DNA of 64,000 bases from Granulicella mallensis MP5ACTX8 (GTDB lineage: Bacteria > Acidobacteriota > Terriglobia > Terriglobales > Acidobacteriaceae), in the NCBI RefSeq assembly GCF_000178955.2, contig NC_016631.1, positions 1,364,001 through 1,428,000 on the forward strand, read 5' to 3'. The notes under the pieces were generated by a model that saw only the letters and a list, made by a program, of their open reading frames with translations, did not search any database and had not been told where the DNA came from. Made by a program: the position numbers and the translations under genes. Positions within the stretch are counted from its first letter, which is position 1, and each line of letters starts with the position of its first letter. This document shows positions 43,429 to 53,878 of the stretch, in pieces.

Positions 43429-45027
43429 ATGTCCGCATCGCCATCGCTCCAGGTCACAGCTTTTGAAGGCAACCGTTGTATCGCATCGGGCCCGCTGGCA
43501 AGCGTTGCGGAGAAGATCAAGGAAGTGCTTGCTCGCGGAGAAGCAGCTTCAGTGTTGGTCTTCGACGATCAAACGGGCTCCCAGGTAGACCTGAACCTTC
43601 GTACGTTGTCAGAGGCAGCACAAGGGATGCCAACGCCTCTGATCGCCCCTGAACCCCTCGAGTCTCGAAATGCCGGGCGGCCGAGACTGGGTGTCGTCGC
43701 GCGAGAGGTAACTTTGCTGCCTCGGCAGTGGGAGTGGCTGGGGCAGCAACAGGGAGGGGCCTCCGCGACGCTGCGAAAACTGGTCGACCAGGCACGCCGT
43801 GAGAATGCGGGCGAAGAAAAAATCCGAGCGGCACGCGAAGCTCTTTACCGTTTCATGACGGCCATGGCGGGGAATGCTCCTGGGTACGAGGAGGCATTGA
43901 GGGCACTATTCGCCGGTGATGTCCATCGTTTCTCAATTCTGACTTCCGATTGGGCGACAGATGTACGCAAGCACGTCGGGAAGCTGGCCCCGGCCGCTTT
44001 CGGTTATGCCCCCTCACCGCTTGACGTTGTCATTCCACTCACGAAGCGCGAAGCCGTTCTTCGCGCATTTGGCACCGCTGAGGTCCAATCGATCGAGCGG
44101 ATTACGAATGGGGCGTCAGGCGCAGGTGTATTTAAAGTCAAAGCCAACCAGGTCGATTACCTGTTGCGAATCGAAGGGCCACCGGATGGCTTGCGCGATC
44201 CTGCACGGCAATACGCCTGCCTGAAGATCGCCGCCGAAGCCGGTGTGGCGCCGCGTTTGGTGTATGCCGATGCGGAGTCCGGAGTGGCCGTCACAGACTT
44301 TATCGCGCCGGACTCCGCCTCAGTCGAAAGATCGAAGGCCGACTCCTTGCGAAGGATCGTAACGGCTGTTCGGAGCTTGCACGATGCACCGCTGTTTCCT
44401 GAGCTGGTCGATTATTTGGACGGTGTCGACACGCTGATCCGCAGCTGTATGGAGACCGGCATTCTGCCGAAGAGAGCTATTGAGACGCATCGGAAGTTTT
44501 ATGGCGAACTGGCCGCTGCCTATCCCAGGAAGAATCTTGATCTGGTCTCCAGCCATAACGATCTCAATCCCGGCAATGTCTTGTTCCAAAAGGAGCGAGT
44601 CTGGCTCGTGGACTGGGAGTCGGCGTTTGCCGCAGACCGGTATGTGGACCTGGCGGCCATTGCCAATTTCTTTACGACGGAGGAGAACGAGAAAGAGCTT
44701 GTGCTGGAAAGCTATTTCGGCGCTGCGTTGAACGATCTCCATCGAGCCCGCTTCTTTCTAATGCAACAGGCGAACCGCATGTTTTACGCCATGGTCGTGC
44801 TGAACTTCGTCGCTGCCGCGGAGCCGGCGATAAAGCTGACAGCGGCCGGCATGAAGGGAATAAGGTGGAGCGAGGTTCGCGGGGAGATGGCCCGGATCAA
44901 CACGACCGAAACCAAGGTGCGCTTCGCCGGTGCTTTGTTGAATGAGGCATTGCTGGCCTTCCAGAGCCCCAGGTTTAGCCAGGCAGTTGCGCAGGTAAAG
45001 GGCAGCAGTAAACGACGCGGAGCTTAG
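43429..45027 (+). CDS. DUF2239 domain fused to aminoglycoside/choline-kinase-like domain
   Basis: 532 residues from the ATG at 43429, which has AAGG ~7 bases upstream and lies after the predicted transcript start. Residues ~1-190 match DUF2239 (VFDDQTGSQVDLNLR, GRPRLGVVAREVTLLPRQWE, QQGGASATLRKLVDQARR, YRFMTAMAGNAPGYEEALRA), normally a stand-alone ~190-residue protein. Residues ~195-532 are an APH/choline-kinase-like domain: NGASGAGVFKV nucleotide loop, catalytic HNDLNPGN from residue 376, and VDWESAFAADRYVDLA metal site. So it is probably a small-molecule kinase with an attached domain of unknown role. The substrate is unknown. A strong bidirectional terminator follows. Confidence 0.82.
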   Translation: MSASPSLQVTAFEGNRCIASGPLASVAEKIKEVLARGEAASVLVFDDQTGSQVDLNLRTLSEAAQGMPTPLIAPEPLESRNAGRPRLGVVAREVTLLPRQWEWLGQQQGGASATLRKLVDQARRENAGEEKIRAAREALYRFMTAMAGNAPGYEEALRALFAGDVHRFSILTSDWATDVRKHVGKLAPAAFGYAPSPLDVVIPLTKREAVLRAFGTAEVQSIERITNGASGAGVFKVKANQVDYLLRIEGPPDGLRDPARQYACLKIAAEAGVAPRLVYADAESGVAVTDFIAPDSASVERSKADSLRRIVTAVRSLHDAPLFPELVDYLDGVDTLIRSCMETGILPKRAIETHRKFYGELAAAYPRKNLDLVSSHNDLNPGNVLFQKERVWLVDWESAFAADRYVDLAAIANFFTTEENEKELVLESYFGAALNDLHRARFFLMQQANRMFYAMVVLNFVAAAEPAIKLTAAGMKGIRWSEVRGEMARINTTETKVRFAGALLNEALLAFQSPRFSQAVAQVKGSSKRRGA

Positions 45028-45064
45028 AGCTTTTTCACTCTTGGAGTAAAAAGGCTCTAAGCTC
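45020..45064. terminator. Bidirectional terminator between convergent genes
   Basis: 21-base arms (45020-45040 and 45044-45064) pair with two mismatches around a 3-base loop, with A/T runs on the inside (CTTTTTC and TAAAAAG). It overlaps the end of the kinase fusion gene and lies 22 bp from the stop of the HEAT-repeat gene. Confidence 0.75.
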
Positions 45065-45085
45065 CAGCGTTGGAATCAAAGGGTT

Positions 45086-46039
45086 CTACTGCTTTGTTTC
45101 CGTAGCAGATGCCTGGGCTGTCGCTCTGACGCCTGTGCTGCGAAGATACGCCGCTGCGGCGGTCAGGCGTACAGGAGCTTTTGAGTCTTGAAAGACATCG
45201 AGCAAGGAGCTGGCGGTAGCCTTGTCGTGATAGTCGCCGAGAGCTTTTGCCGCTGCGGCACGGACGGCGGGGTCCTTGTCGCCGAGAGCCTTCACGAACA
45301 GATCGCGGAGAGATCCTGACCGTGTCTTGGAGAGCTCTGTGATGGCGATGACGTGAGCGGATTCGCCGCCATTCTTGCGGACATACTCATAGGCCGTGAT
45401 GCCGATGCCAAAGGGGCCAAGCAGCATGGAGGCTCCCTGGAGCGCGCCGATCTTGGCGATGGCGGAGGGGTTATGTAGATCCTTGCTCATGGTGTGCATG
45501 GTGCCGTTGATGAGGCCGGAGTTGGCCTTGCGGTCTCCGTCGACGACGTCCATCAGGATGTCCTCTCCAGAGTGATCGTTGGCCTTGGAGAGCGTAAGAG
45601 CCGCGGCGAAGGCGACCTGCGGCTCCTTGTCGTTGAGTTTGTCGCGCAGATTGCTCATCAGGGCGCGATTCTTGGTCTGGCCGGCGGCGAGAACGGCGGC
45701 GGTGCGGACATCGAGATCGGGATCGTTCATGGCGTCGGCGATCAGATGCCCGGCCCGAGCATTCGTGCCCATAGTCCCAAGGGCAGCAAGGGCCTGGGTG
45801 CGGAGGTCGGAGTGTTTTTCATCCTTGATGCCATTGAGAGCGGTGTCGAGCATGCTCCAGGCGGTCTCTGTGTTGTTCAGGTGCGGGGTCGTCGCAGCGG
45901 GGCTGGAGTCCGTGGAGTTGCTGGTGTCGGCCGGTTTCGCGGGAGCTTCCTGGGCGCGGATGGACAGCGGAGCGAGTGCAAGAGTGGATAGCCCAACCAT
46001 AAGGATGCTGGATCGGAGCGAGGAAAGAAAAGGGTTCAT
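45086..46039 (-). CDS. Exported HEAT-repeat protein
   Basis: 317 residues from the ATG at 46039 (GGAG 7-8 bases upstream). Signal peptide with hydrophobic core SSILMVGLSTLALAPLS and cleavage after SIRA-Q. A low-complexity S/T/P/D-rich linker is followed by HEAT/PBS-lyase-type helical repeats (DLRTQALAALGTMGTNA, DPDLDVRTAAVLAAGQ, DKEPQVAFAAALTLSK, DKDPAVRAAAAKALGDYHD). It is a periplasmic scaffold-like protein of unknown partner. Confidence 0.82.
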   Translation of the reverse strand: MNPFLSSLRSSILMVGLSTLALAPLSIRAQEAPAKPADTSNSTDSSPAATTPHLNNTETAWSMLDTALNGIKDEKHSDLRTQALAALGTMGTNARAGHLIADAMNDPDLDVRTAAVLAAGQTKNRALMSNLRDKLNDKEPQVAFAAALTLSKANDHSGEDILMDVVDGDRKANSGLINGTMHTMSKDLHNPSAIAKIGALQGASMLLGPFGIGITAYEYVRKNGGESAHVIAITELSKTRSGSLRDLFVKALGDKDPAVRAAAAKALGDYHDKATASSLLDVFQDSKAPVRLTAAAAYLRSTGVRATAQASATETKQ

Positions 46040-46132
46040 AGTGTTCTCCATAACGTGGGCATGCCATTTGCCTTTCGGGGTAGAGTGTAATGCTACACTT
46101 GCGGAAAATTACCGGCGACATCAGGCAGGTTC

Positions 46133-47725
46133 ATGCTCTTCAAAACTCGTAGCGCGGCGGTCTATGGAATCGACGCACATATTATCGATGTCGAGGTCGA
46201 CTTCTCCGGCGTGAAGCTGGACCAGGAAAACTTCAGTACTGTGGGACTGCCGGACGCCGCTGTGCGGGAGAGCCGCGATCGCGTCCGTTCTGCGATCAAG
46301 AACTCCGGCTTCGACCTGCCTCCGACGCGCATTACCATCAACCTCGCCCCGGCCGACCTGAAGAAGGAAGGCTCCGGCTTCGATCTGCCGATTGCCGTCG
46401 GTATTCTCGGCGCCTACGGTGGACTGGCGATCAAGGATGTCAGCGACTTTGTGATGGTCGGCGAACTGGGACTGGACGGCTCGCTGCGAGCGGTGCAGGG
46501 AATGCTGCCGATTGCCGTTGCCGCGCGCGCCGCGGGAATTCGCAACCTGGTGATCCCGGCGGCGAATGCTCGCGAAGCCGCCGTGGTGCAGGGCGTGAAT
46601 GTATATCCGGTGAACAGTCTGCTCGAGGTGCGCGAGTTGCTGAACTCCGCCGAACTGGGTGGCATCACCGCGACGCCCCTGGCTGTTGATACGCAGGCTC
46701 TGCTGGGCGACGTGCAGGAGTACCAGGCGGACTTTCGCGATGTGCGCGGACAGCATGTGGCCAAGCGGGCTCTCGAAGTAGCAGCCGCCGGTGGACACAA
46801 CATTCTGATGATCGGACCGCCGGGCAGCGGAAAGACGATGCTGGCCAAGCGTTTGCCGTCGATCCTTACGCCACTGCGCTTTGAAGAGGCCCTGGAGACC
46901 ACCAAGATCCACTCGGTGGCTGGGGTTCTGAACAAGGATGAAGGGCTCGTGACGCACCGGCCGTTTCGTTCTCCGCACCATACCATTTCAGATGCAGGAT
47001 TGATCGGCGGAGGAATGATTCCGCGCCCTGGCGAGGTCTCGCTGGCGCACAACGGTCTTCTGTTTCTGGACGAGCTGCCGGAGTTTCCGCGCAATGTGCT
47101 GGAGGTGCTGCGGCAGCCGCTTGAGGATGGCACGGTCACTATCTCCAGGGCGGCGATGAGCCTCAGCTTTCCGGCCCGGTTCATGCTCGCTGCTGCGATG
47201 AATCCCTGTCCCTGTGGCTATTACAACGACAAGAGCCGCGACTGCATGTGTACGCCGCCGATGATCCAGCGCTACGTCGCGAAGGTGAGCGGGCCGCTGC
47301 TGGACCGCATTGATATCCATATCGAGGTTCCGGCAGTGCAGTACAAAGAGCTGCGCAGCGGCACGGCTGCGGAGGGTTCGGCGGAGATTCGCGCACGGGT
47401 GCTGGCGGCTCGAGACCGGCAGCATGCGCGGTTCCTGGAGAGTGGTGCGAGGACAAAGGGTTCATCCAAATCAGCCAGCCGGGCCGTGTTCTCCAATGCG
47501 CAGATGTCGACCCAGCAGATTCGCGTGCACTGCGAACTGGCAAGCGAGGCCGAGAGGTTACTGGAACGAGCGATGCAGCAACAGGGCCTGAGCGCCCGTG
47601 CTCACGATCGCATTCTGAAGGTAGCGCGAACCATCGCCGACCTGGACGCGGCGAACGGGATTGAGGTCAGGCACATCGCAGAGGCGATCCAGTATCGGAC
47701 GCTGGACCGAAGCTACTGGGCCTAA
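46133..47725 (+). CDS. comM: ComM/YifB-type Mg-chelatase-like AAA+ ATPase
   Basis: 530 residues. N-terminal Lon-protease-like fold domain ([37 protein letters not shown]), then AAA+ with Walker [37 protein letters not shown] as Walker [12 protein letters not shown], and a C-terminal helical lid ([22 protein letters not shown]). ComM is a helicase that aids branch migration during natural transformation. It shares a divergent promoter region with the HEAT gene and ends in a hairpin terminator. Confidence 0.94.
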   Translation: MLFKTRSAAVYGIDAHIIDVEVDFSGVKLDQENFSTVGLPDAAVRESRDRVRSAIKNSGFDLPPTRITINLAPADLKKEGSGFDLPIAVGILGAYGGLAIKDVSDFVMVGELGLDGSLRAVQGMLPIAVAARAAGIRNLVIPAANAREAAVVQGVNVYPVNSLLEVRELLNSAELGGITATPLAVDTQALLGDVQEYQADFRDVRGQHVAKRALEVAAAGGHNILMIGPPGSGKTMLAKRLPSILTPLRFEEALETTKIHSVAGVLNKDEGLVTHRPFRSPHHTISDAGLIGGGMIPRPGEVSLAHNGLLFLDELPEFPRNVLEVLRQPLEDGTVTISRAAMSLSFPARFMLAAAMNPCPCGYYNDKSRDCMCTPPMIQRYVAKVSGPLLDRIDIHIEVPAVQYKELRSGTAAEGSAEIRARVLAARDRQHARFLESGARTKGSSKSASRAVFSNAQMSTQQIRVHCELASEAERLLERAMQQQGLSARAHDRILKVARTIADLDAANGIEVRHIAEAIQYRTLDRSYWA

Positions 47726-47749
47726 TTTCAGAGCCTTTGGCCCTGAAAT
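47725..47749 (+). terminator. Hairpin at comM stop
   Basis: ATTTCAGAGCC pairs with GGCCCTGAAAT with one mismatch and a 3-base loop, immediately after the comM stop codon. The T tract is weak. Confidence 0.55.
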
Positions 47750-47767
47750 GCGCTCGGCGTCACCACA

Positions 47768-48196
47768 CTAAATACGACTATCCTCACGCACTACAAACCG
47801 ATCGAAGAGCGTCAACGGAAGAATCTCAAAGCGATCGAGCGCGAGCGTGATGCCCAGTACGGTGTCGACCTCCACGATGGTCCCGTAGAGATCGATTCTG
47901 CAGCCACGGCGCAGAGAACGAGTCTCGGGATACTGATCGATATCGATGGGCGTGTAAATCAGTCGATCCATGCGAGAGAAGCGGTGCCAACCGCGTTGGT
48001 TGAAGCTGAATTGCTTGAGCGATCCGCGATTGATATCCAGGATGTCGAAGAAACGTGTCTTCCAGTACACGTTCAGCCCCAGATAATTGGAGGCGATCAC
48101 TTCATCGCGCTGGAGCGAAGGAAGGCGCTTAAGCGCACGATGGATCTGGGCCTGGGTGGGAGTCTGCGAGTCGGTCCCGTTCATAGGTCGTAGCAT
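47768..48196 (-). CDS. Conserved-looking hypothetical protein
   Basis: 142 residues from the ATG at 48196; a second ATG at 48184 is equally possible and no good ribosome site decides. No recognised domain. The N-terminal third is helical (AQIHRALKRLPSLQRDEVIA); the rest alternates short strands with aromatic and basic residues (FSFNQRGWHRFSRMDRLIY, CRIDLYGTIVEVDTVLGITL). No signal peptide or membrane segment. Codon use is like that of its neighbours. Function unknown. Confidence 0.55.
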   Translation of the reverse strand: MLRPMNGTDSQTPTQAQIHRALKRLPSLQRDEVIASNYLGLNVYWKTRFFDILDINRGSLKQFSFNQRGWHRFSRMDRLIYTPIDIDQYPETRSLRRGCRIDLYGTIVEVDTVLGITLALDRFEILPLTLFDRFVVREDSRI

Positions 48197-48265
48197 ACAA
48201 GGCGAATTCCGGCTCCGGTATCCCTTTTTACGGAAGTGCAGGGACAAGGATTACAAAAAAAAGTA

Positions 48266-48294
48266 TTGACCTCGGGCTTTGCACGCGATAAGGT
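48266..48294 (+). promoter_or_regulatory. Possible promoter for rpoZ with a long leader
   Basis: TTGACC (48266-48271), 17-base spacer, TAAGGT (48289-48294). If used, it gives a ~370-base untranslated leader before rpoZ. The region 48295-48667 contains small hairpins (TCCGG...CCGGA near 48314-48337) and open frames that do not look coding. Confidence 0.35.
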
Positions 48295-48667
48295 GCAGAA
48301 GTACCGTAGTTTCCGGACATGAGCTGTATTCCGGAGCGGTCCAACTATCTTGCAGGGCGGTCAGACCGCTATCCACCAGCAAACCAACCTCATGCCGTTC
48401 TCGCCGTAGCGAGTGAATCACGCCGTTTTTTGTGCGGCAACCTCCAATCGAATGCATTTGCAAACTATTGGAAGAAAAGCGCTTTAGCGCGACATTTACG
48501 TTGTTCGAGGCAAATAGAGATGCGACGCCGGAGCTTCCGGGTGCGTCTAATCCGTAACGGTCTGCAGGCCACTTTTCCGCCGGCGGATACTCAACACAGG
48601 CAGTTCGGCCAGAGCGCATCGCAAGTTTGAAGACGCTCATGCCTCGCAGAACGAAGGAGATAACATT

Positions 48668-48883
48668 ATGCGCTCAGATCTTATTTTTGGAGCACTCACC
48701 CACGTCAACAACCGCTACAAGCTGTGCCAGCTGGCTTCCAAGGCTACCCGCAAGCTGCACAAGCCCAACACGCGTTTGCAGGACACGACCAACGAGGTTT
48801 TGGACCGCTTCAAGGACACCGTTCCGATGAATGTGGCTGCCGAAGCCGAGCTGGAAAATGCAGTCATGGGTCGCGCAGCTTAA
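48668..48883 (+). CDS. rpoZ: RNA polymerase omega subunit
   Basis: 71 residues. The family core NRYKLCQLASKATRKLHKPN followed by TTNEVLDRF is present; the short N-terminus and a C-terminal acidic helix complete it. Omega helps assemble beta' into RNA polymerase. AAGGAG lies 8 bases ahead of the ATG. The stop codon is inside an 18-bp perfect palindrome (CGCAGCTTAAGCTGCG and flanks, about 48875-48892) that may act as a terminator. Leader peptide or small gene content upstream was not recognised. Confidence 0.93.
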   Translation: MRSDLIFGALTHVNNRYKLCQLASKATRKLHKPNTRLQDTTNEVLDRFKDTVPMNVAAEAELENAVMGRAA

Positions 48884-49120
48884 GCTGCGCGGCAGTACTT
48901 CCTAGTTTTCAACAGACTCTCTGGTAAGCTCTCTTTCAAGACCCCGCAGACTTGAATTTTGCAGTTGTACCCGGTAGGCTGACTCTCAATACCCCCGCAT
49001 TACCGTTTGACACCTCTCTCGCGGTGCCTGCTTTCGGCGAGTTTTCCTGCAAGCAGGACCTTCAACTTCCCTTCCGCAACACCCCAAATCCCCCAAAATA
49101 CGATCGAACTTCAGGAATTC

Positions 49121-50371
<1,251 letters not shown>

Positions 50372-50400
50372 CGGCGTGCTGGTGCATAACGTACTGGTGA

Positions 50401-50440
50401 AATAAGAGAGGCGCGGCCCATGGGCCGCGCCTCTCTTATT
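50401..50440. terminator. Perfect 40-bp palindromic terminator after rho
   Basis: AATAAGAGAGGCGCGGCCCA (50401-50420) is followed directly by its exact reverse complement (50421-50440). The A-rich left end and T-rich right end make it a bidirectional intrinsic terminator, 29 bp past the rho stop. Confidence 0.88.
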
Positions 50441-50789
50441 TATTGGCCGTCGTAAAGCCAAGGGCGTATCTTCCAACGGCTCTTGGAGCGATATCGAACG
50501 CAGCAAAGAGTTTGTTGGGGCATGGAACGGAAGGGTATGGCTTCAGTCATGCCATAAACACCGGGCGAAAGAGTCCTATCACTCTGCCGAAGGCCGGAGT
50601 GAGGCCCGCAGGGCTCAACGACTGAATTGCCTTCTTCGGTTGTGGCAAACCCAACTCCCCTGCCATCGATACTTCCTGAACACCCTCGACAGCATCGAGG
50701 AAAGCAATTTAGGTTGCTCCGGCTACGCTTTCGCTCCGGCCCTTCGACTACGCTCAGGGCAGAGAGGAAGAAGGCTGGTATCCCGCTCG

Positions 50790-50815
50790 TATGGCCCGGC
50801 TGAAGCCGGGCCATA
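50790..50815. repeat. Hairpin with CTGAAG centre
   Basis: TATGGCCCGGCT-GA-AGCCGGGCCATA, a perfect 12-bp stem with the same CTGAAG centre as hairpin 3 of the 37.5-kb cluster. The surrounding 50441-50873 also contains a CCCTTCGACTACGCTCAGGG-type extragenic motif at ~50740, and no gene. Confidence 0.75.
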
Positions 50816-50873
50816 CCGGGACTTGCCAGGGGACACTCTTTGCGCGGCTCGTCAAATCGCAACTCGCTGCGCG

Positions 50874-51527
50874 CTAATACCCGTTAGACAGAATAAAGTC
50901 CAACGTCAACCAATCCATGGCGGCATGTGCGGTTCGCTGCGCGGCGTACTTCGAGAGCACATCTGTCTCAAGGTTGACCGGCGAGCCCGGAGCCAGACTG
51001 TGCAGGTTCGTCGCCTGGTAGGTATGGGGGATGACGGCAATCTCGATGTGTAGCCCATCGATCTTGGCAACAGTGAGGCTGATGCCGTCGATGGTGATCG
51101 AACCCTGAGGCACAATAAAGGGCGCGAGCGTAGAGGGAATCTCGATCGTCATGCGCCAGTCTGAGGTGTCTTGATCGGGGTGTAGCGGAACCAGCGAGAC
51201 GAGCTTTCCTGTGCCGTCCACATGTCCCTGCACGACGTGGCCGCCCAGGGGCGAACCGGCAGGCGTGGGCAACTCGAGATTGATCGGCGTTCCGGGCTGC
51301 AGGCTCGTAAGTGTGGTGCGACGAATGGTCTCTTCGGCGAGATCGGCGGCGAAGCGGGTTTCGTCGTCCGCGAGCAGAGCCGTGAGGCAGACTCCGTTGA
51401 CGGCTATGCTGTCGCCGACCTTCCAGCGACCGGCAAGCTGTGGTGCGACGAGGGTGATGCGCGTAGCTCCCTCGGTCGGCTGGAGCGAAAGGACTTTGCC
51501 TGTGGTTTCAATGAGACCGGTAAACAT
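50874..51527 (-). CDS. ribE: Riboflavin synthase, alpha chain
   Basis: 217 residues. Two lumazine-binding barrels: N-terminal MFTGLIETTGKVLSL with NGVCLT, and the second half with LGGHVVQGHVDGTG and ISLTVA. It dismutates two 6,7-dimethyl-8-ribityllumazines to riboflavin. The ribD gene lies upstream on the same strand, separated by a 32-bp-arm palindrome. No FMN riboswitch was recognised. Confidence 0.95.
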   Translation of the reverse strand: MFTGLIETTGKVLSLQPTEGATRITLVAPQLAGRWKVGDSIAVNGVCLTALLADDETRFAADLAEETIRRTTLTSLQPGTPINLELPTPAGSPLGGHVVQGHVDGTGKLVSLVPLHPDQDTSDWRMTIEIPSTLAPFIVPQGSITIDGISLTVAKIDGLHIEIAVIPHTYQATNLHSLAPGSPVNLETDVLSKYAAQRTAHAAMDWLTLDFILSNGY

Positions 51528-51593
51528 AGCTCTAAGTTAACAGGAAACAGGAAGCTTATGGGCGTAGAGCGGTTTTGTGCAGGCGTAAAGTTC

Positions 51594-51677
51594 ATTCCGA
51601 ACTCACCCTCAAAGCCTGTCATTTCGACCGACTAACGGGAGTGGAGAAATGACAGGCTTTGAGGGTGAGTTCGGAAT
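51594..51677. repeat. Perfect 32-bp-arm palindrome, GTCATTTC core
   Basis: Arms 51594-51625 and 51646-51677 are exact reverse complements over 32 bp, with a 20-base loop GACCGACTAACGGGAGTGGA. The inner end GTCATTTCGACCGA...GGAGTGGAGAAATGAC is a relative of the GTCATCTCGACCGAAG family; the outer part (with CCGAACTCACCCTCAAAGCC) occurs nowhere else in the window. It lies 11 bp past the ribD stop. Confidence 0.92.
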
Positions 51678-51688
51678 AAGTACAAGTT

Positions 51689-52852
51689 CTAGATGCCGGC
51701 CCACGGATCGTGCAGATACCCGGTGATGCGAACATCCTCAGCAGTCCCGTGGGGTAGGCTGGTACGTTTCATGCGCTGCAGTTGTTCCTGCACGACATAA
51801 GGCGAGGCGATGCCCTCGGCGAAGGGGATGGCGTCGAGGCCCAGCTCACACTCGGCATAGTAGAGGGTCAGTTTGTCGACCAATCCCTCATGCAGCAGGC
51901 TGCCATTAAGCGACGAGCCGCCTTCAATCAGCACGCTGATGATATTGCGTTGCGCCAGCGTGTCCAATGCAGCGCGTAGATTGAGATGGCCCCCGCTACC
52001 CGAAAGACGAAGCACTTCCACTCCGCAATCGGAGAGAGCCGCTTCACGATCGGCAGGCGCGGTCCTAGAGCAGAGCAGAAGCAGGTCGCTGCCTGCGGAT
52101 CGCACAAGCTGCGAGTTCAGCGGCGTCCGCAGATCGCTGTCGAGTACCACGCGCAACAGAGAACGCCGCCGGGGAAGGCCGCTGCGGTCGGTAAGGGAAG
52201 GATCGTCGGCAAGCACAGTGCCGATTCCTGTAAGGATGGCGTCAACCTCGTGGCGTAGCCGATGGACGTCCGCGCGTGCCGCTTCACCGGTAAGCCAATG
52301 GGGCTGGTTTGCTGTACGGACAGAGGGCGCGGGAGCGAGCTTGCCGTCGACCGACACGGCGGCCTTCAGAGTGACGAACGGACGGCGATGCTGAATCCAA
52401 TGGGCAAAGGCATCGTTGAGGCGTCGTGTCCTCTGCGCCAGTGCGGAAGCAGGATCGGCCACTACGACTTCGATCCCCGCCGCCTGAAGCTTGGCGAGAC
52501 CGCCTCCGCTGACCAGGGGATTCGGGTCCACAGTGGCAACTACACAGCGAGCGATCCCCGCTGCGATGAGCGCGTCGGCACAGGGGCCAGTGCGACCCTG
52601 GTGCGAGCAGGGTTCAAGAGTGACGTAAGCGGTTGCGCCCTGTGGGGTATGTCCCAGGGAGGCGGCCTGCTTCAGAGCGGCGATCTCAGCGTGATCGCGC
52701 TCGTCGTAGTGGTGCGCGCCTTCGCCGAGGACTACGCCATCGCGAACCAGCACGCAACCGACCGTCGGATTGGGCGAGGCGAGGCCAACGGCCTCCTGCG
52801 CGAGATCCAGTGCGCGTTGCAGGTGACGTTCATCGTGCGGGAGTAGCGACAT
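51689..52852 (-). CDS. ribD: Bifunctional riboflavin deaminase/reductase
   Basis: 387 residues. The N-terminal cytidine-deaminase-type domain has zinc motifs HAEIAALKQA and EPCSHQGRTGPCADALI; the C-terminal reductase domain shows FVTLKAAVSVDGKLA and IEGGSSLNGSLL. It carries out the second and third steps of riboflavin synthesis. It starts 6 bp after the ftsY stop, so it is probably co-transcribed with ftsY. Confidence 0.95.
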   Translation of the reverse strand: MSLLPHDERHLQRALDLAQEAVGLASPNPTVGCVLVRDGVVLGEGAHHYDERDHAEIAALKQAASLGHTPQGATAYVTLEPCSHQGRTGPCADALIAAGIARCVVATVDPNPLVSGGGLAKLQAAGIEVVVADPASALAQRTRRLNDAFAHWIQHRRPFVTLKAAVSVDGKLAPAPSVRTANQPHWLTGEAARADVHRLRHEVDAILTGIGTVLADDPSLTDRSGLPRRRSLLRVVLDSDLRTPLNSQLVRSAGSDLLLLCSRTAPADREAALSDCGVEVLRLSGSGGHLNLRAALDTLAQRNIISVLIEGGSSLNGSLLHEGLVDKLTLYYAECELGLDAIPFAEGIASPYVVQEQLQRMKRTSLPHGTAEDVRITGYLHDPWAGI

Positions 52853-52858
52853 ACAACC

Positions 52859-53863
52859 TCAATCGAGCAGGGAATCGACGAATGCGGCAGGATCGAAGGG
52901 CAGAATGTCTTCCATCTTCTCTCCAACGCCGGCGTAGAGCACCGGCAGGCCGAGCTCACGGGCGATGGCGACGACGATGCCGCCCTTGGCCGTGCCGTCG
53001 AGCTTAGTGAGCACGATGCCGGTGACGCGCGCGGCCTCGGTGAAGAGCCGGGCCTGCTGCAGCCCGTTCTGTCCCGTCGTCGCGTCCATGACGAGCAGCG
53101 TCTGGTGTGGCGCGCCGGGAATGAGCTTCTCGGCGGTACGGCGCATCTTGTCGAGTTCCTTCATTAGGTCGCTCTTGGTGTGCAGTCTGCCCGCCGTGTC
53201 GACGATGAGGATCTCCGTTGCACGGGCCTTCGCAGCGGTGCAGGCGTCGAAGAGCGCGGCGGAAGGGTCGCCGCCCTGGCGCGTCTTGATGAGCTGCACG
53301 CCGGAGCGGCCGGCCCAGACCTCAAGCTGCTCGATCGCCGCGGCGCGAAAGGTGTCGGCGGCGCAGAGCAGGACGCTGCGGCCCTGGCTGCGGTAGAGTG
53401 CGGCGAGCTTGCCGGTGGTCGTCGTCTTGCCCGTGCCGTTGACGCCGACCATCATGATGACCTCCGGCGGCGTGGAGGGATGCGCGATGGGGTGGGCGAC
53501 GCTGTCGAGGATGCGGCGCAGCTCGGCCTTCAGCAGGGACTTGAGCTCGGCGCCGTCATTGATGCCCTGGCGCAGGGCGCGCTCGCGGAGATGCGTGATG
53601 ATCTCGCCGGTGGTGACCGAGCCGATGTCGGAGGCGAGCAGTACGAGTTCGAGGTCGTCGAGGTTGTTCTCGTCGATCTCGCGGGTGAGAGCGACGACGC
53701 TGCCGATGGACTCGCTGAGGGCCTCGCGGGTGCGCGAGACCGCCTGCTTCATGCGGTCGAAAAATCCGCGGGGTTTGGACGATTCGGGCTGCGAGGGTTC
53801 GGGCGCGGCTGGGTTGGGTTCCGGGGTTTCTTTGTCGCGCTTGCCGAAGAAGGAGAAGGCCAT
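52859..53863 (-). CDS. ftsY: Signal recognition particle receptor FtsY
   Basis: 334 residues. A short acidic/proline N-terminal A domain precedes the NG domain: G1 MMVGVNGTGKTTTTGKLA, LLCAADTFRAAAIEQLEVW, LIVDTAGRLHTKSDLM, and TKLDGTAKGGIVV. It docks SRP-ribosome complexes at the membrane. It is upstream of ribD on the same strand; a palindrome lies between its start and the divergent Uma2 gene. Confidence 0.97.
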   Translation of the reverse strand: MAFSFFGKRDKETPEPNPAAPEPSQPESSKPRGFFDRMKQAVSRTREALSESIGSVVALTREIDENNLDDLELVLLASDIGSVTTGEIITHLRERALRQGINDGAELKSLLKAELRRILDSVAHPIAHPSTPPEVIMMVGVNGTGKTTTTGKLAALYRSQGRSVLLCAADTFRAAAIEQLEVWAGRSGVQLIKTRQGGDPSAALFDACTAAKARATEILIVDTAGRLHTKSDLMKELDKMRRTAEKLIPGAPHQTLLVMDATTGQNGLQQARLFTEAARVTGIVLTKLDGTAKGGIVVAIARELGLPVLYAGVGEKMEDILPFDPAAFVDSLLD

Positions 53864-53878
53864 TTCCCTTTAGTTTAG

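Noticed and set aside
48319-48630. Open frame of ~100 codons upstream of rpoZ
   Set aside because: Residue composition is Arg/Ser-rich and patternless, with no ribosome site and a competing frame on the other strand; more likely an untranslated leader.
50372-51530. FMN riboswitch for ribE/ribD
   Set aside because: Neither the ribE nor the ftsY-ribD upstream regions show the conserved RFN helices; only palindromes are seen.
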